Part shown: one piece after another, positions 54,782-62,539 of the stretch
How the letters are laid out: each line of letters begins with the position of its first letter
How positions within the stretch are numbered: position 1 is the first letter of the stretch
From: an uncultured Alistipes sp.
GTDB taxonomy: Bacteria; Bacteroidota; Bacteroidia; Bacteroidales; Rikenellaceae
Reading direction: 5' to 3'
NCBI RefSeq assembly: GCF_949296715.1
Contig: NZ_CASFQD010000033.1
Span: forward strand, 1 to 64,000
DNA length: 64,000 bases
The notes under the pieces: generated by a model
The model's database searches: none
What the model saw: the letters and a program-made list of their open reading frames with translations, nothing else
Told to the model about the DNA's origin: nothing
Position numbers and translations under genes: made by a program

Positions 54782-56008
54782 ATGAGCCGCTTTTCGAAAC
54801 AGATGAAATCCTACCGCCAGCAGCTGCTGACGGTCATGCGCAACGAGTACCGCACGATCTTCACCGACGGCGGCGTCATGCTGATCCTGATCTTTGCGCT
54901 GCTGATCTACGCTACGGTCTATTCAATGGCCTACGGGTCGCAGGTGCTGCGCAACGTCCCCATCGGTGTCGTGGACGAGAGCCGCACGCCGACGAGCCGC
55001 AGCCTGATCGAAGCCTTCAATTCGGGTCCGAACACCTACGTGGCCTACGAGCCCACCGACATGGAGCAGGCGCGCCGGCTCTTCTACGACCGCGAAATCT
55101 ACGGCGTCGTCTACATCCCGTCGGACTACGCCAACCACCTCTACGGCGGCGAGCAGGCCGTCGTGTCGATCTACTGCGACGCCAGCTACTTCCTCATGTA
55201 CCGGCAGGTGTTCCAGGAGCTCGTGACCTCGATCGGACGGACCGGCGCGATGGTCGAGTTCCAGCGCCTGATCGCCAAGGGGGCCAACATCCCGCAGGCG
55301 CAGGCCACGACGCAGCCCGTGATCTACCAGTCGCACAACCTCTTCAACCCCTACCTCGGCTACGGGACCTTCGTCATGCCGGCGATCATCATGGTCATCA
55401 TCCAGCAGACGATGCTCATCGGCATCGGCATGATCGGCGGCACGTGGCGCGAATTCGGGCTCTACCACAAGCTCTGCCCCGCGGGGCGGCGGCGCATGTC
55501 GACGCTGCCCATCGTCACGGGCCGGGCGCTGGTCTACGCCTCGGTCTACGCCGTGACGTGCGCCTACGTGCTGGGCGTCCACTACCGGCTCTTCGAATAC
55601 CCGACGAACGGGTCGACGTGGACCCTCGTCCTGTTCCTCTCGGCCTACATGGCCGCCTGCATCGCCCTCTCGATCGCCGTATCGACGCTCTTCCGCTACC
55701 GCGAGAACTCGCTGCTGCTGCTCCTGTGGACCTCCATCCCGCTGCTGATGCTCAGCGGCGTGTCGTACCCCCGCGAGGGCATTCCCGACTGGCTCTACAA
55801 CTTCGGGCAGATCTTCCCGAGCAGCCACGGCGTCAACGGCTTCATCCGCATCCGCACGATGGGGGCCTCGCTGCAGGAGGTCTTTGCCGAGATCAAGGCG
55901 CTGTGCATCCTGACGGTTGTCTACGGCGGCCTGGCCTGCATCGGCACGCACCTGGCCATCTGCCGCGAGGAGCGGCGCCGCGAACGCGAAGCCGCACGGA
56001 AAGGGTAG
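54782..56008 (+). CDS. ABC-2 type permease, second subunit
   Basis: The 408-residue paralogue has the same layout (VVDESRTPTSRSLIEAFNSGPNTYVAYEP periplasmic loop; GYGTFVMPAIIMVIIQQTMLIGIGMIGGTWREF; ...LLLWTSIPLLMLSGVSYPREGIPDWL) and a basic C terminus. It follows its partner by one base. No ATP-binding subunit is encoded in the operon or next to it, so the ATPase must come from elsewhere or the operon is one of the ATPase-less Bacteroidota type. Confidence 0.9.
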   Translation: MSRFSKQMKSYRQQLLTVMRNEYRTIFTDGGVMLILIFALLIYATVYSMAYGSQVLRNVPIGVVDESRTPTSRSLIEAFNSGPNTYVAYEPTDMEQARRLFYDREIYGVVYIPSDYANHLYGGEQAVVSIYCDASYFLMYRQVFQELVTSIGRTGAMVEFQRLIAKGANIPQAQATTQPVIYQSHNLFNPYLGYGTFVMPAIIMVIIQQTMLIGIGMIGGTWREFGLYHKLCPAGRRRMSTLPIVTGRALVYASVYAVTCAYVLGVHYRLFEYPTNGSTWTLVLFLSAYMAACIALSIAVSTLFRYRENSLLLLLWTSIPLLMLSGVSYPREGIPDWLYNFGQIFPSSHGVNGFIRIRTMGASLQEVFAEIKALCILTVVYGGLACIGTHLAICREERRREREAARKG

Positions 56009-56155
56009 GAGAGCGGTATCCCCGGCATCCCGGGGCCGCACCTCCGGACCAAATGCCAGCCGAGGGCGGACGCCGCGGGAAGGGATATTTTGCAGTGCAC
56101 ATCCCCGAACGCCGGACAAGGACGCGGTCTCCGGAATCCCGGACGCGGAAGCCAA

Positions 56156-56190
56156 CAAAAAGAGGGACGTCGGTAATTCCGACGTCCCTC
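56156..56190 (-). terminator. Terminator of outer-membrane barrel gene
   Basis: Stem GAGGGACGTCGG / CCGACGTCCCTC around TAATT; on the minus strand it is followed by TTTTTG. The 56009-56155 gap behind the efflux operon holds only a 6-bp GC hairpin at 56020. Confidence 0.85.
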
Positions 56191-56218
56191 CTTTCATGTC
56201 CGGATGCTCCGGCCGCGG

Positions 56219-59152
56219 CTATCTCGGGCCGAAGCCCGGAGGCGGGGGCGGCATGCCGGGACGGCGGCGCGGAGGCTCTACTCCGTCATAATCCTGAATG
56301 TTGCGCGATCCCTTTTTGCCGAACAGCCGCAGGTTGTAGTTGAACTGCACCATGTAGTAGCGGCCGATGACGCTGTTCATGGCGTTCTGCGTCCAGCCCG
56401 AGCCCGTCGTGCGGACGAAGGCCCGGTTCTGGTTGAACAGGTCGTTCACACCGATCATCACCTCGCCGCGCTGGTTGCGGAAGACCTTTTTGCCGATGTA
56501 GACGTTGCAAAGCAGGTAGGAATCCTCGTAGTCGTTCGTGAAGCCCACGTACTGCGTGTAGGCGGCGCTTGCCGTGAAGGTGAAGCCGAGCGGGAAGACG
56601 ACCTTCAGGTCGCCGCGCGCCGTGTGGTTGAAGTAGCGGTTCTTCGTGTCGGCGGCGCTCAACGAGTTGGTCGCCTCGTTGTAGGTGCCGTGCCACGAGA
56701 GGGTGAAGTCGACATTCTCGGAGATGTTGCTGCCCAGCACGGTGTGGAAGTCGTAGCCCATGTTCTTGCTGTCGTTGCGCTCGCCGCCCGTAATCATGCC
56801 CGTCGCGGAATCGACCGTGCCGCCCAGCATGCTCGGGGTCTGCGTATAGGTCACGCCCGCCATGACGTTGAAGTTGCTCTTGAGCCAGCCGATGGGGAAT
56901 CCGTAACTCATGTGGGTGCGCAGCTCCCAGAATCCGTCGAGGTTGACCTGCGTCGAATAGTAGTTCGGCGTGTAGGTCTCGCCGCCGATCTCCATGGCGC
57001 CGGGCGACTGCACGAGGTGCGTGGCGTTGTAGTTCGATGTCGCCTGCATCGAGAACATCCACATGAAGGTGCGCCCCTTCTCGACGTTCGAGTTCGTGTA
57101 GTGGAAATTCACGCGGTGCGTATAGGAGGGATTCAGGTCGGGGTTGCCGTGCGAGATGTTCTGTGCGTCGGAGACATCGAAGACGCTCTGCAGCTCCGTG
57201 ACCGAAGGATTGTCCGTGTAGGAGGTGATGAACAGACGCAGAGAGTTCTCGCGGTTGACGTTCAGCTGCCCCATCATGAAGTAGGTGAAGTCGTCGTAGG
57301 TGTGGCGTATGCGCTCGGATTCTCCGCGCGTGACCTGCCCGTCAAGGGCCGAGCGCTGGTAGTAGACGTTCGCCACGAAGGTGTTGCGGTTTTTCGAATA
57401 GCGGAATCCCGGACCCACGCGCTGCGTGGTGTAGTTGCTCTCATAGGAGTTCGAAAGCATCGGATCGGGCGTCAGCCCCGCGATGGAGAAGTCCGCACCG
57501 GTGACATACGACCGCGTATCGCGCTCCTGATGCTCGAAGTTGGCCCGGTACTGGAGGCTCACCTGCGCATATTTGGCCACGGGCTCCGTGTAGGTGAACT
57601 CGCCGCGCAGCGAATAGCTGCTCGAGGGGGCCAGGTTGCGCAGGTAGCGCAGCTCGGTATAGGCCTCGGGGTCCCAGGCGCCCGTCTCGGGGTCGTAGAC
57701 GGGCCGGTCGGGCAGGAAGCCCAGCTGGTTGGACCACGAGTCGGAGTTGTTCGTGCTGTTCGAATAGTTGACGTTGCCGTTGACGGTGATCGTGCGGCCG
57801 TCCTTGCCCAGCTTGGCGCGGTAGATGGCGAAGGTCCGCAGGTTGTAGCCGTCGCGCAGGGCGTCGCTGAAGTTGTTTGTGCGGCTGTAGCCGCTCTCGC
57901 CGTACTGCCAGCCGAGCGTCGTGCTCAGCGGGTCGTTCGACTGGTAGCTGAAGCTCGGACGGACCATCAGGTTCTGGTTCTCCGAGATTTTCCACTCCAA
58001 ACGGGCGTTGAAGCGGTGGTTGAAGGCCTTGGTGTCGGAGTAGCCGCTCGTCGAAAGGGTGTCGATTGCCATCGGGGCCTCGTACCACTTGTCGGTCGTC
58101 GAACGGTTCGTCGTGCGCGTGTTGTTGAAGAAGTAGCTGCCCTGGAACGACACCTGGTCGCGCTTGCCCCACGTGTCGGAGTAGTTCACGCCGATGGCGT
58201 TGACCGTCGCCACACCGCTCTGGGGCCGCACCATGTACTGACCGACGCCGTGGCGCCCGCCCGTGCTGCCCGAAACGCCCAAGATGTCCTCGAACGAGAA
58301 ATTCTGCTGGTTGACGTTGTTGAAGAGCCCGATGACCGAGATGCGGCTGTCCTTGTTGAAGATGTTGACATTGCCGCCCGCGATGTACTTGAAGCGCTCC
58401 TCCGTTTGGGTGTCGGCATCGTAGCCGAATCCGGCATAGAGCTTGCCGAACTGTCCCTGACGCATGTTCTCGCGCGTCACGATGTTGATGGCCTTGTAGC
58501 CCTCGCCGTCGTCCATGCCCGAGAACTCGGCCGCGTCGCTCAACTTGTTGTAGACCTCGATGCGGTCGACGGCCTGTGCCGGCAGCGACTTGATTGCCGT
58601 GGTCACGTCCTCGCCGAAGAACTCCTTGCCGTCGACAAAGACCTTCTTGATCTCTTCGCCCTGGGCCTCGACCGTACCGTCCGAGACCGTGATGCCGGGC
58701 ATCTTCTTGAGCAGGCCCTCGACGTCGGCGTCGGTCGTCACCTTGAAGGCGCCGGCATTGTAGCTCACCGTATCGCCGCGCTGCGACGTGCGCAGCGCCT
58801 TGACCTCCTTGACGACGGTCTCGATCTGCACGCCGGGCTTGAGTTTCAGCGTACCGAGGTTTTTCCGCGCCGAATCCATCGTGAAGGGAATCGACAACTC
58901 GTTGTAGCCGAGAAATGCTACCGTCAGCGTATAATCGCCGTAGGCCAGCGAAGCGAACGAGACGGCGCCCTTGTAGGCCGACGTCGCATAGAGCTTCTTG
59001 TCGGGCGTCTTGTCGGGCGTCAGCGTTACCACGGCACCGACCACGCTCTCCCCGGTATCGGCATCGACCACCGTCGCCGTGACGGTTCCCTTCTGTGCGA
59101 AGGCCGCGGCGGCGAAGAGCGTCAACAGGGTTGTTAGCAGTATTCGTTTCAT
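56219..59152 (-). CDS. Outer-membrane barrel protein with carboxypeptidase-regulatory domain
   Basis: The 977-residue protein has a signal peptide (1-19), a carboxypeptidase regulatory-like domain (about 22-100: GTVTATVVDADTGESVVGAVVTLTP), and a plug-like segment (about 125-215: VEGLLKKMPGITVSDGTVEAQ, VFVDGKEFFGEDVTTAIKSLPAQAVDRIEVYNK) followed by a large barrel (PF14905-type TonB-receptor relative). It likely takes up or exports a peptide, metal or siderophore. The protein does not end in an aromatic residue but in a proline-rich tail (PPRRRPGMPPPPPGFGPR). The start is set by the signal peptide. Monocistronic. Confidence 0.88.
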   Translation of the reverse strand: MKRILLTTLLTLFAAAAFAQKGTVTATVVDADTGESVVGAVVTLTPDKTPDKKLYATSAYKGAVSFASLAYGDYTLTVAFLGYNELSIPFTMDSARKNLGTLKLKPGVQIETVVKEVKALRTSQRGDTVSYNAGAFKVTTDADVEGLLKKMPGITVSDGTVEAQGEEIKKVFVDGKEFFGEDVTTAIKSLPAQAVDRIEVYNKLSDAAEFSGMDDGEGYKAINIVTRENMRQGQFGKLYAGFGYDADTQTEERFKYIAGGNVNIFNKDSRISVIGLFNNVNQQNFSFEDILGVSGSTGGRHGVGQYMVRPQSGVATVNAIGVNYSDTWGKRDQVSFQGSYFFNNTRTTNRSTTDKWYEAPMAIDTLSTSGYSDTKAFNHRFNARLEWKISENQNLMVRPSFSYQSNDPLSTTLGWQYGESGYSRTNNFSDALRDGYNLRTFAIYRAKLGKDGRTITVNGNVNYSNSTNNSDSWSNQLGFLPDRPVYDPETGAWDPEAYTELRYLRNLAPSSSYSLRGEFTYTEPVAKYAQVSLQYRANFEHQERDTRSYVTGADFSIAGLTPDPMLSNSYESNYTTQRVGPGFRYSKNRNTFVANVYYQRSALDGQVTRGESERIRHTYDDFTYFMMGQLNVNRENSLRLFITSYTDNPSVTELQSVFDVSDAQNISHGNPDLNPSYTHRVNFHYTNSNVEKGRTFMWMFSMQATSNYNATHLVQSPGAMEIGGETYTPNYYSTQVNLDGFWELRTHMSYGFPIGWLKSNFNVMAGVTYTQTPSMLGGTVDSATGMITGGERNDSKNMGYDFHTVLGSNISENVDFTLSWHGTYNEATNSLSAADTKNRYFNHTARGDLKVVFPLGFTFTASAAYTQYVGFTNDYEDSYLLCNVYIGKKVFRNQRGEVMIGVNDLFNQNRAFVRTTGSGWTQNAMNSVIGRYYMVQFNYNLRLFGKKGSRNIQDYDGVEPPRRRPGMPPPPPGFGPR

Positions 59153-59185
59153 GGGAGATTGTTTGTGTGCACTCTTATACTTAAT

Positions 59186-59201
59186 TGCGCACAAATGCGC
59201 A
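59186..59201. promoter_or_regulatory. TGCGCA-CAAA-TGCGCA site upstream of barrel gene
   Basis: Two palindromic TGCGCA units spaced by 4 bases lie next to a TATCTTCG -7-like element (minus, 59211-59204) and 34-49 bases ahead of the ATG at 59152, where a regulator could block or activate transcription. Confidence 0.35.
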
Positions 59202-59254
59202 CGCGAAGATAGGATTTTCTGCGCTCGGTTGTACGTTTTTCGTGGTGAATCGAC

Positions 59255-59287
59255 AAAAAAAAGGTGTCAGTCGACCTGACTGACACC
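59255..59287 (-). terminator. Terminator of Spy-like gene
   Basis: Stem GGTGTCAGTC / GACTGACACC with loop GACCT, followed by eight T on the minus strand, 31 bases past the stop at 59318. Confidence 0.9.
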
Positions 59288-59317
59288 CTCGGCAGCAACA
59301 AGCCGCAAAACCTAACC

Positions 59318-59788
59318 TCACTCCTTTTCTTTCTGCGGCCGCTGCTTGTCACAGGCTTTTCTGCCGTGTTTCCTGCACTCCTTCGGGCAATCCTTCACAC
59401 ACTCTTTCGGACAATTCTTGCCCTGATGCATGGCCTGCGGACCGCGGCCCTCGCCCGGACGGGGCCCCTGCATCTGCGCCCACTGCATGAACTGCTCGGT
59501 CGAGAGAATCTTCTTCATCTTCTCGGCCTCGGCGTTGCGTGCGGCACGCATCTGCTCGCGGTGTGCCTGCATCTGCTTGATCTGCTCGAGATTCAGCTCA
59601 TAGACCTGCTTGGCCTGCGCGTCCGTCAGTCCGAGCTGCTGCGTCATGCGCTCGGTCTGGCGCTGTGCGATCTGCTCGGCCGTCGGCGGGGTCTTGGGTG
59701 CGGGCGCGGGTTTCGTATCCTGTGCAAAGGCACTCGTTCCTGCCAGCAGGCAAAGGCCCATGACAGCTGCAATCATTCTCTTTTTCAT
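59318..59788 (-). CDS. Spy/DUF4890-like periplasmic protein with Cys-rich tail
   Basis: The 156-residue protein has a signal peptide (1-22), a low-complexity PAPAPKTPPT stretch, and a helical Spy/LTXXQ-like core (RMTQQLGLTDAQAKQVYELNLEQIKQMQAHREQMRAARNAEAEKMKKILSTEQFMQW). The C terminus carries NCPKECVKDCPKECRKHGRKAC, five cysteines in 22 residues with two CPKEC repeats, not part of Spy. It may bind metal or act as an envelope chaperone. The start is fixed by the signal peptide and the -7 element at 59839. Confidence 0.78.
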   Translation of the reverse strand: MKKRMIAAVMGLCLLAGTSAFAQDTKPAPAPKTPPTAEQIAQRQTERMTQQLGLTDAQAKQVYELNLEQIKQMQAHREQMRAARNAEAEKMKKILSTEQFMQWAQMQGPRPGEGRGPQAMHQGKNCPKECVKDCPKECRKHGRKACDKQRPQKEKE

Positions 59789-59838
59789 AACTGTGCAAAT
59801 TTTAATTGAACGTTTGACTTGTCATCGCGATTCCTGAT

Positions 59839-59846
59839 GCAAAGGT
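59839..59846 (-). promoter_or_regulatory. -7 element of Spy-like gene
   Basis: TACCTTTG on the minus strand, 50 bases before the ATG at 59788. The terminator of the upstream LytTR gene lies immediately before it. Confidence 0.55.
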
Positions 59847-59849
59847 AGC

Positions 59850-59882
59850 GCCAAAACAAACGACCGGAGCACGGCTCCGGTC
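59850..59882 (-). terminator. Terminator of LytTR operon
   Basis: Perfect 10-bp stem CGACCGGAGC / GCTCCGGTCG with a 3-base loop, then TTTGTTTTGG on the minus strand. Confidence 0.8.
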
Positions 59883-59910
59883 GAATCGCCCGAATGACGG
59901 GGCAAAACGC

Positions 59911-60672
59911 CTATTCGGCGGGGTGAACGGATCGCATCCACGCCTTGAATTCGGGTACGCGGGCCTTGGAGATGACGATCCGCTCGGGGGTCTCGACCGT
60001 CAGGTGCAGCGACAGCCTGCTGCCGAACCATACGACGATCTCCTTCACGGCGCGGCGCGCGACGATGAACTGCCGGTTGGCGCGGAAGAAATCCTCCTCG
60101 GGCAGCAGCGCCTGCAGCGCCTCGAGCGTCTTGTCGAGCGGATAGACCGTCCCGTCGTAGTCGCAGGCCGTGACACGCTCGTTCGAGGTGTAGCAGTAGG
60201 CGATGCGGTCGCGGCCGAGCGGAATGATGCGGTCGCGCACGTGCACGAGGAAGACCTCCTCGCGCTGCCGCGCCGCCATGCTGTGCACGCGCGAGCCGTA
60301 GTCGCTGCGCTCGCTGCTCGACAGGCGGCGCAGCTTCTCGAGCGCCCGGACCACGTCGGCCGCGTTGAGCGGCTTGAGCAGGTAGTCGATGCTGTTGACC
60401 TTGAAGGCCTCGAGCGCATACTGGTCGTAGGCCGTCGTGAAGATGACCGGCGCGGTAATCTCCACGGCGCGGAAGATGCGGAACGAGTCGCCGTCCGCAA
60501 GGTGGATGTCCATGAAGAGCAGGTCGGGCTGCGCATGCGTGCGCAGCCACTCGACGCTCTCTTCGACGCTCTCGAGCGTGGCGACGACCTCCATACCGGG
60601 GGCCACGTCGCGCAGAATGGCCTGCAGGTTCCGCGCGGCGGCGGTTTCGTCTTCGATAATCAGGGCTTTCAT
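59911..60672 (-). CDS. LytTR-family response regulator
   Basis: The 253-residue protein has a receiver domain (acidic Glu7-Asp8, phosphoacceptor Asp55 in LLFMDIHLADGD, Thr in FTTAYDQ, Lys in LLKPLNAAD) and a C-terminal LytTR DNA-binding domain (LVHVRDRIIPLGRDRIAYCYTSNERVTACDYDG, FFRANRQFIVARRAVKEI). It is paired with the LytS-like kinase upstream, with a 4-base overlap. The regulated genes are unknown; direct repeats typical of LytTR boxes were not located. Confidence 0.94.
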   Translation of the reverse strand: MKALIIEDETAAARNLQAILRDVAPGMEVVATLESVEESVEWLRTHAQPDLLFMDIHLADGDSFRIFRAVEITAPVIFTTAYDQYALEAFKVNSIDYLLKPLNAADVVRALEKLRRLSSSERSDYGSRVHSMAARQREEVFLVHVRDRIIPLGRDRIAYCYTSNERVTACDYDGTVYPLDKTLEALQALLPEEDFFRANRQFIVARRAVKEIVVWFGSRLSLHLTVETPERIVISKARVPEFKAWMRSVHPAE

Positions 60673-61976
60673 GACTGTGCGGGGTTGTGCAGCGGCATGC
60701 GCACGGTGAAGGTCCGGCCGTCGTCGATGACCTCGATGTCGCGGCCCGTGATCAGGTGCCAGCGGTTGCGCAGGTTCTCGAGCCCGATGCCGGTCGAGGG
60801 TTCGGGTTCGAGCTTCGGCACCTTGGGGTTCGACACTTCGAGCCAGCCGTCGACCGTGCGGATGGAGATGTGCAGGGGTTTGCTCTTGGTGATGGTGTTG
60901 TGCTTGACGGCGTTGCCCACGAGCGGCTGCAGCGACAGCGCCGGAAGGGTCCAGTCCCGGTATTTCTCCTCGACGTCGATATCGAAGAAGAGCTTGTCGG
61001 CGTAGCGGATCTTGAACAGGTAGCCGTAGGCCTCGATGAACTTCAGCTCCTCGCCGAGGGTCATGAGCGTGCTCTGCCCGTTCTGGATGATGTAACGGAA
61101 CGTGTAGGAGAGCTGGTCGATGTAGGTCAGCGCCTTGTCGTCCTGCCGCTCGCGCACGAGCATCGCCAGCGAGTTGAGCGAATTGAAGAAGAAGTGGGGG
61201 TTGATCTGCCCGACGAGCATGTTGTAGCGCGTGGTGAGGTTCTCGTTCTTGAGCCGCTCGTTTTCGAGGACGATGGCCTGCCGCTGCGAGATGAGCACGT
61301 AGATGTGCGCAAAGAGCATCGAGACCACGACGGCGAACGAACACTTGAGCAGCAGCATGTAGTCCAGCATCCGCCCGCTCACGAAGTTGAACTCGATGCG
61401 TCCCGTGTGCCAGTCGGGCACCGGGGCGATGAAGTAGAGCCCCACGGCGGCAAGCAGAGCCCAGATGCAGCCCCGGACGAAACGCCGCGTGGAGTAGTTG
61501 CGGCGCGCGGCCGTCAGAATCGTGAGGATGACGAACGACACGACGAGGTAGTAGAGCAGCTGGATGAGCAGCTGGGCCGTCTCCGAAGGACGGTTGTAGA
61601 GCGTACTGTAATCGAATTCCCGGCCGTTTTTCATGCGGACGCCCATCATGACGGGGTGCGCGCCCCTGCCGCGGCGCGGCACGATGTCGACAACCAGCCG
61701 GTCGCCCTCCTCGAGGCCGAGGCGGCGGATGCGCTGCTGCATGACGTAGGCGCTGTCGCCTTCGGGATAGATCAGGTAGCCGTGGCCGTCGGGATGGACG
61801 GACAGGACGCCTTCGCGCCGACACTCCATGACGCGTTCCTGCGGCACGCGCGTGGATTCGCCTCCCTTCTGCTCGACGAACAGCAGGATCAGGTACGAGA
61901 AGTTGACCACCAGGCTGATCGCCACGGCGACCAGCAGGTTCACCACCGCATCGGAGTATTTCGACGGCCGGCGCAT
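60669..61976 (-). CDS. LytS-like sensor histidine kinase
   Basis: The 435-residue protein has one N-terminal membrane segment (about 11-35), a periplasmic region of about 100 residues (36-132), three further segments (about 135-160, 168-187, 205-225), and a His-kinase domain of the LytS/YpdA type: GQINPHFFFNSLNSLAMLV holds the phosphorylated His, and LPALSLQPLVGNAVKHN with GIGLENLRNRW form the ATPase. It is five bases after the gamma-carbonic anhydrase gene. The sensed signal is unknown. Confidence 0.93.
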   Translation of the reverse strand: MRRPSKYSDAVVNLLVAVAISLVVNFSYLILLFVEQKGGESTRVPQERVMECRREGVLSVHPDGHGYLIYPEGDSAYVMQQRIRRLGLEEGDRLVVDIVPRRGRGAHPVMMGVRMKNGREFDYSTLYNRPSETAQLLIQLLYYLVVSFVILTILTAARRNYSTRRFVRGCIWALLAAVGLYFIAPVPDWHTGRIEFNFVSGRMLDYMLLLKCSFAVVVSMLFAHIYVLISQRQAIVLENERLKNENLTTRYNMLVGQINPHFFFNSLNSLAMLVRERQDDKALTYIDQLSYTFRYIIQNGQSTLMTLGEELKFIEAYGYLFKIRYADKLFFDIDVEEKYRDWTLPALSLQPLVGNAVKHNTITKSKPLHISIRTVDGWLEVSNPKVPKLEPEPSTGIGLENLRNRWHLITGRDIEVIDDGRTFTVRMPLHNPAQS

Positions 61977-61981
61977 CGCCG

Positions 61982-62515
61982 CTACTCCTCTTCGTTATAC
62001 CACGACGCGTAGAGCATGTAGTCGTGGGCCGTGCGGCGGACGATCTCGTCGCGCTGCTCGGGCGTGATCTCCTTGACCTTGCGGGCCGGGACGCCGGCGT
62101 AGACCGAGTTGGGTTCGAGCTGTGCGTTCGACAGCACGAGGGCGTTGGCCGCGATGATGCAGCCCGAGGGGACGTGAGCGTTGTCGAGCACCGTGGCGCC
62201 CATGCCGATCAGGCAGTTGTCCTCGATGACGGCGCCGTGGATCGTGGCGTTGTGGCCCACCGAGACGTCGTTGCCGATGATCGTCTGCGAGGGATGCTTC
62301 GCCTTGTCGTAGATCGTGTGCAGCACGGCGCCGTCCTGGATGTTCGTGCGGTCGCCGATGACGATGCGGTTCACGTCGCCGCGCAGCACGGCATTGTACC
62401 AGATCGAGCAGTCGCGGCCGATGGTCACGTCGCCCAGGATGACGGCCGTTTCGGCCAAAAAGGTGTTCTCGCCGATCACGGGCTCGTGCCCGCGTACTTT
62501 TCTGATCAGAGCCAT
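61982..62515 (-). CDS. Gamma-carbonic anhydrase-family protein
   Basis: The 177-residue left-handed beta-helix protein is built of hexapeptide repeats (AVILGDVTIGRDCSIWYNAVLRGDVNRIVIGDRTNIQDGAVLH). The three zinc-binding histidines of the family are present at His66, His88 and His93. It may be a carbonic anhydrase, but many YrdA/PaaY-type members are of unproven activity. It sits 24 bases after the retropepsin-like gene in the mazG operon. Confidence 0.9.
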   Translation of the reverse strand: MALIRKVRGHEPVIGENTFLAETAVILGDVTIGRDCSIWYNAVLRGDVNRIVIGDRTNIQDGAVLHTIYDKAKHPSQTIIGNDVSVGHNATIHGAVIEDNCLIGMGATVLDNAHVPSGCIIAANALVLSNAQLEPNSVYAGVPARKVKEITPEQRDEIVRRTAHDYMLYASWYNEEE

Positions 62516-62539
62516 TTCGTTTATCTTTTTTTACAGTTT

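Noticed and set aside
59911..61824. 637-codon minus-strand frame reading from the kinase into LytTR
   Set aside because: Upstream part is the kinase in another frame; the LytTR protein starts at 60672 with its receiver domain, overlapping the kinase stop by ATGA.
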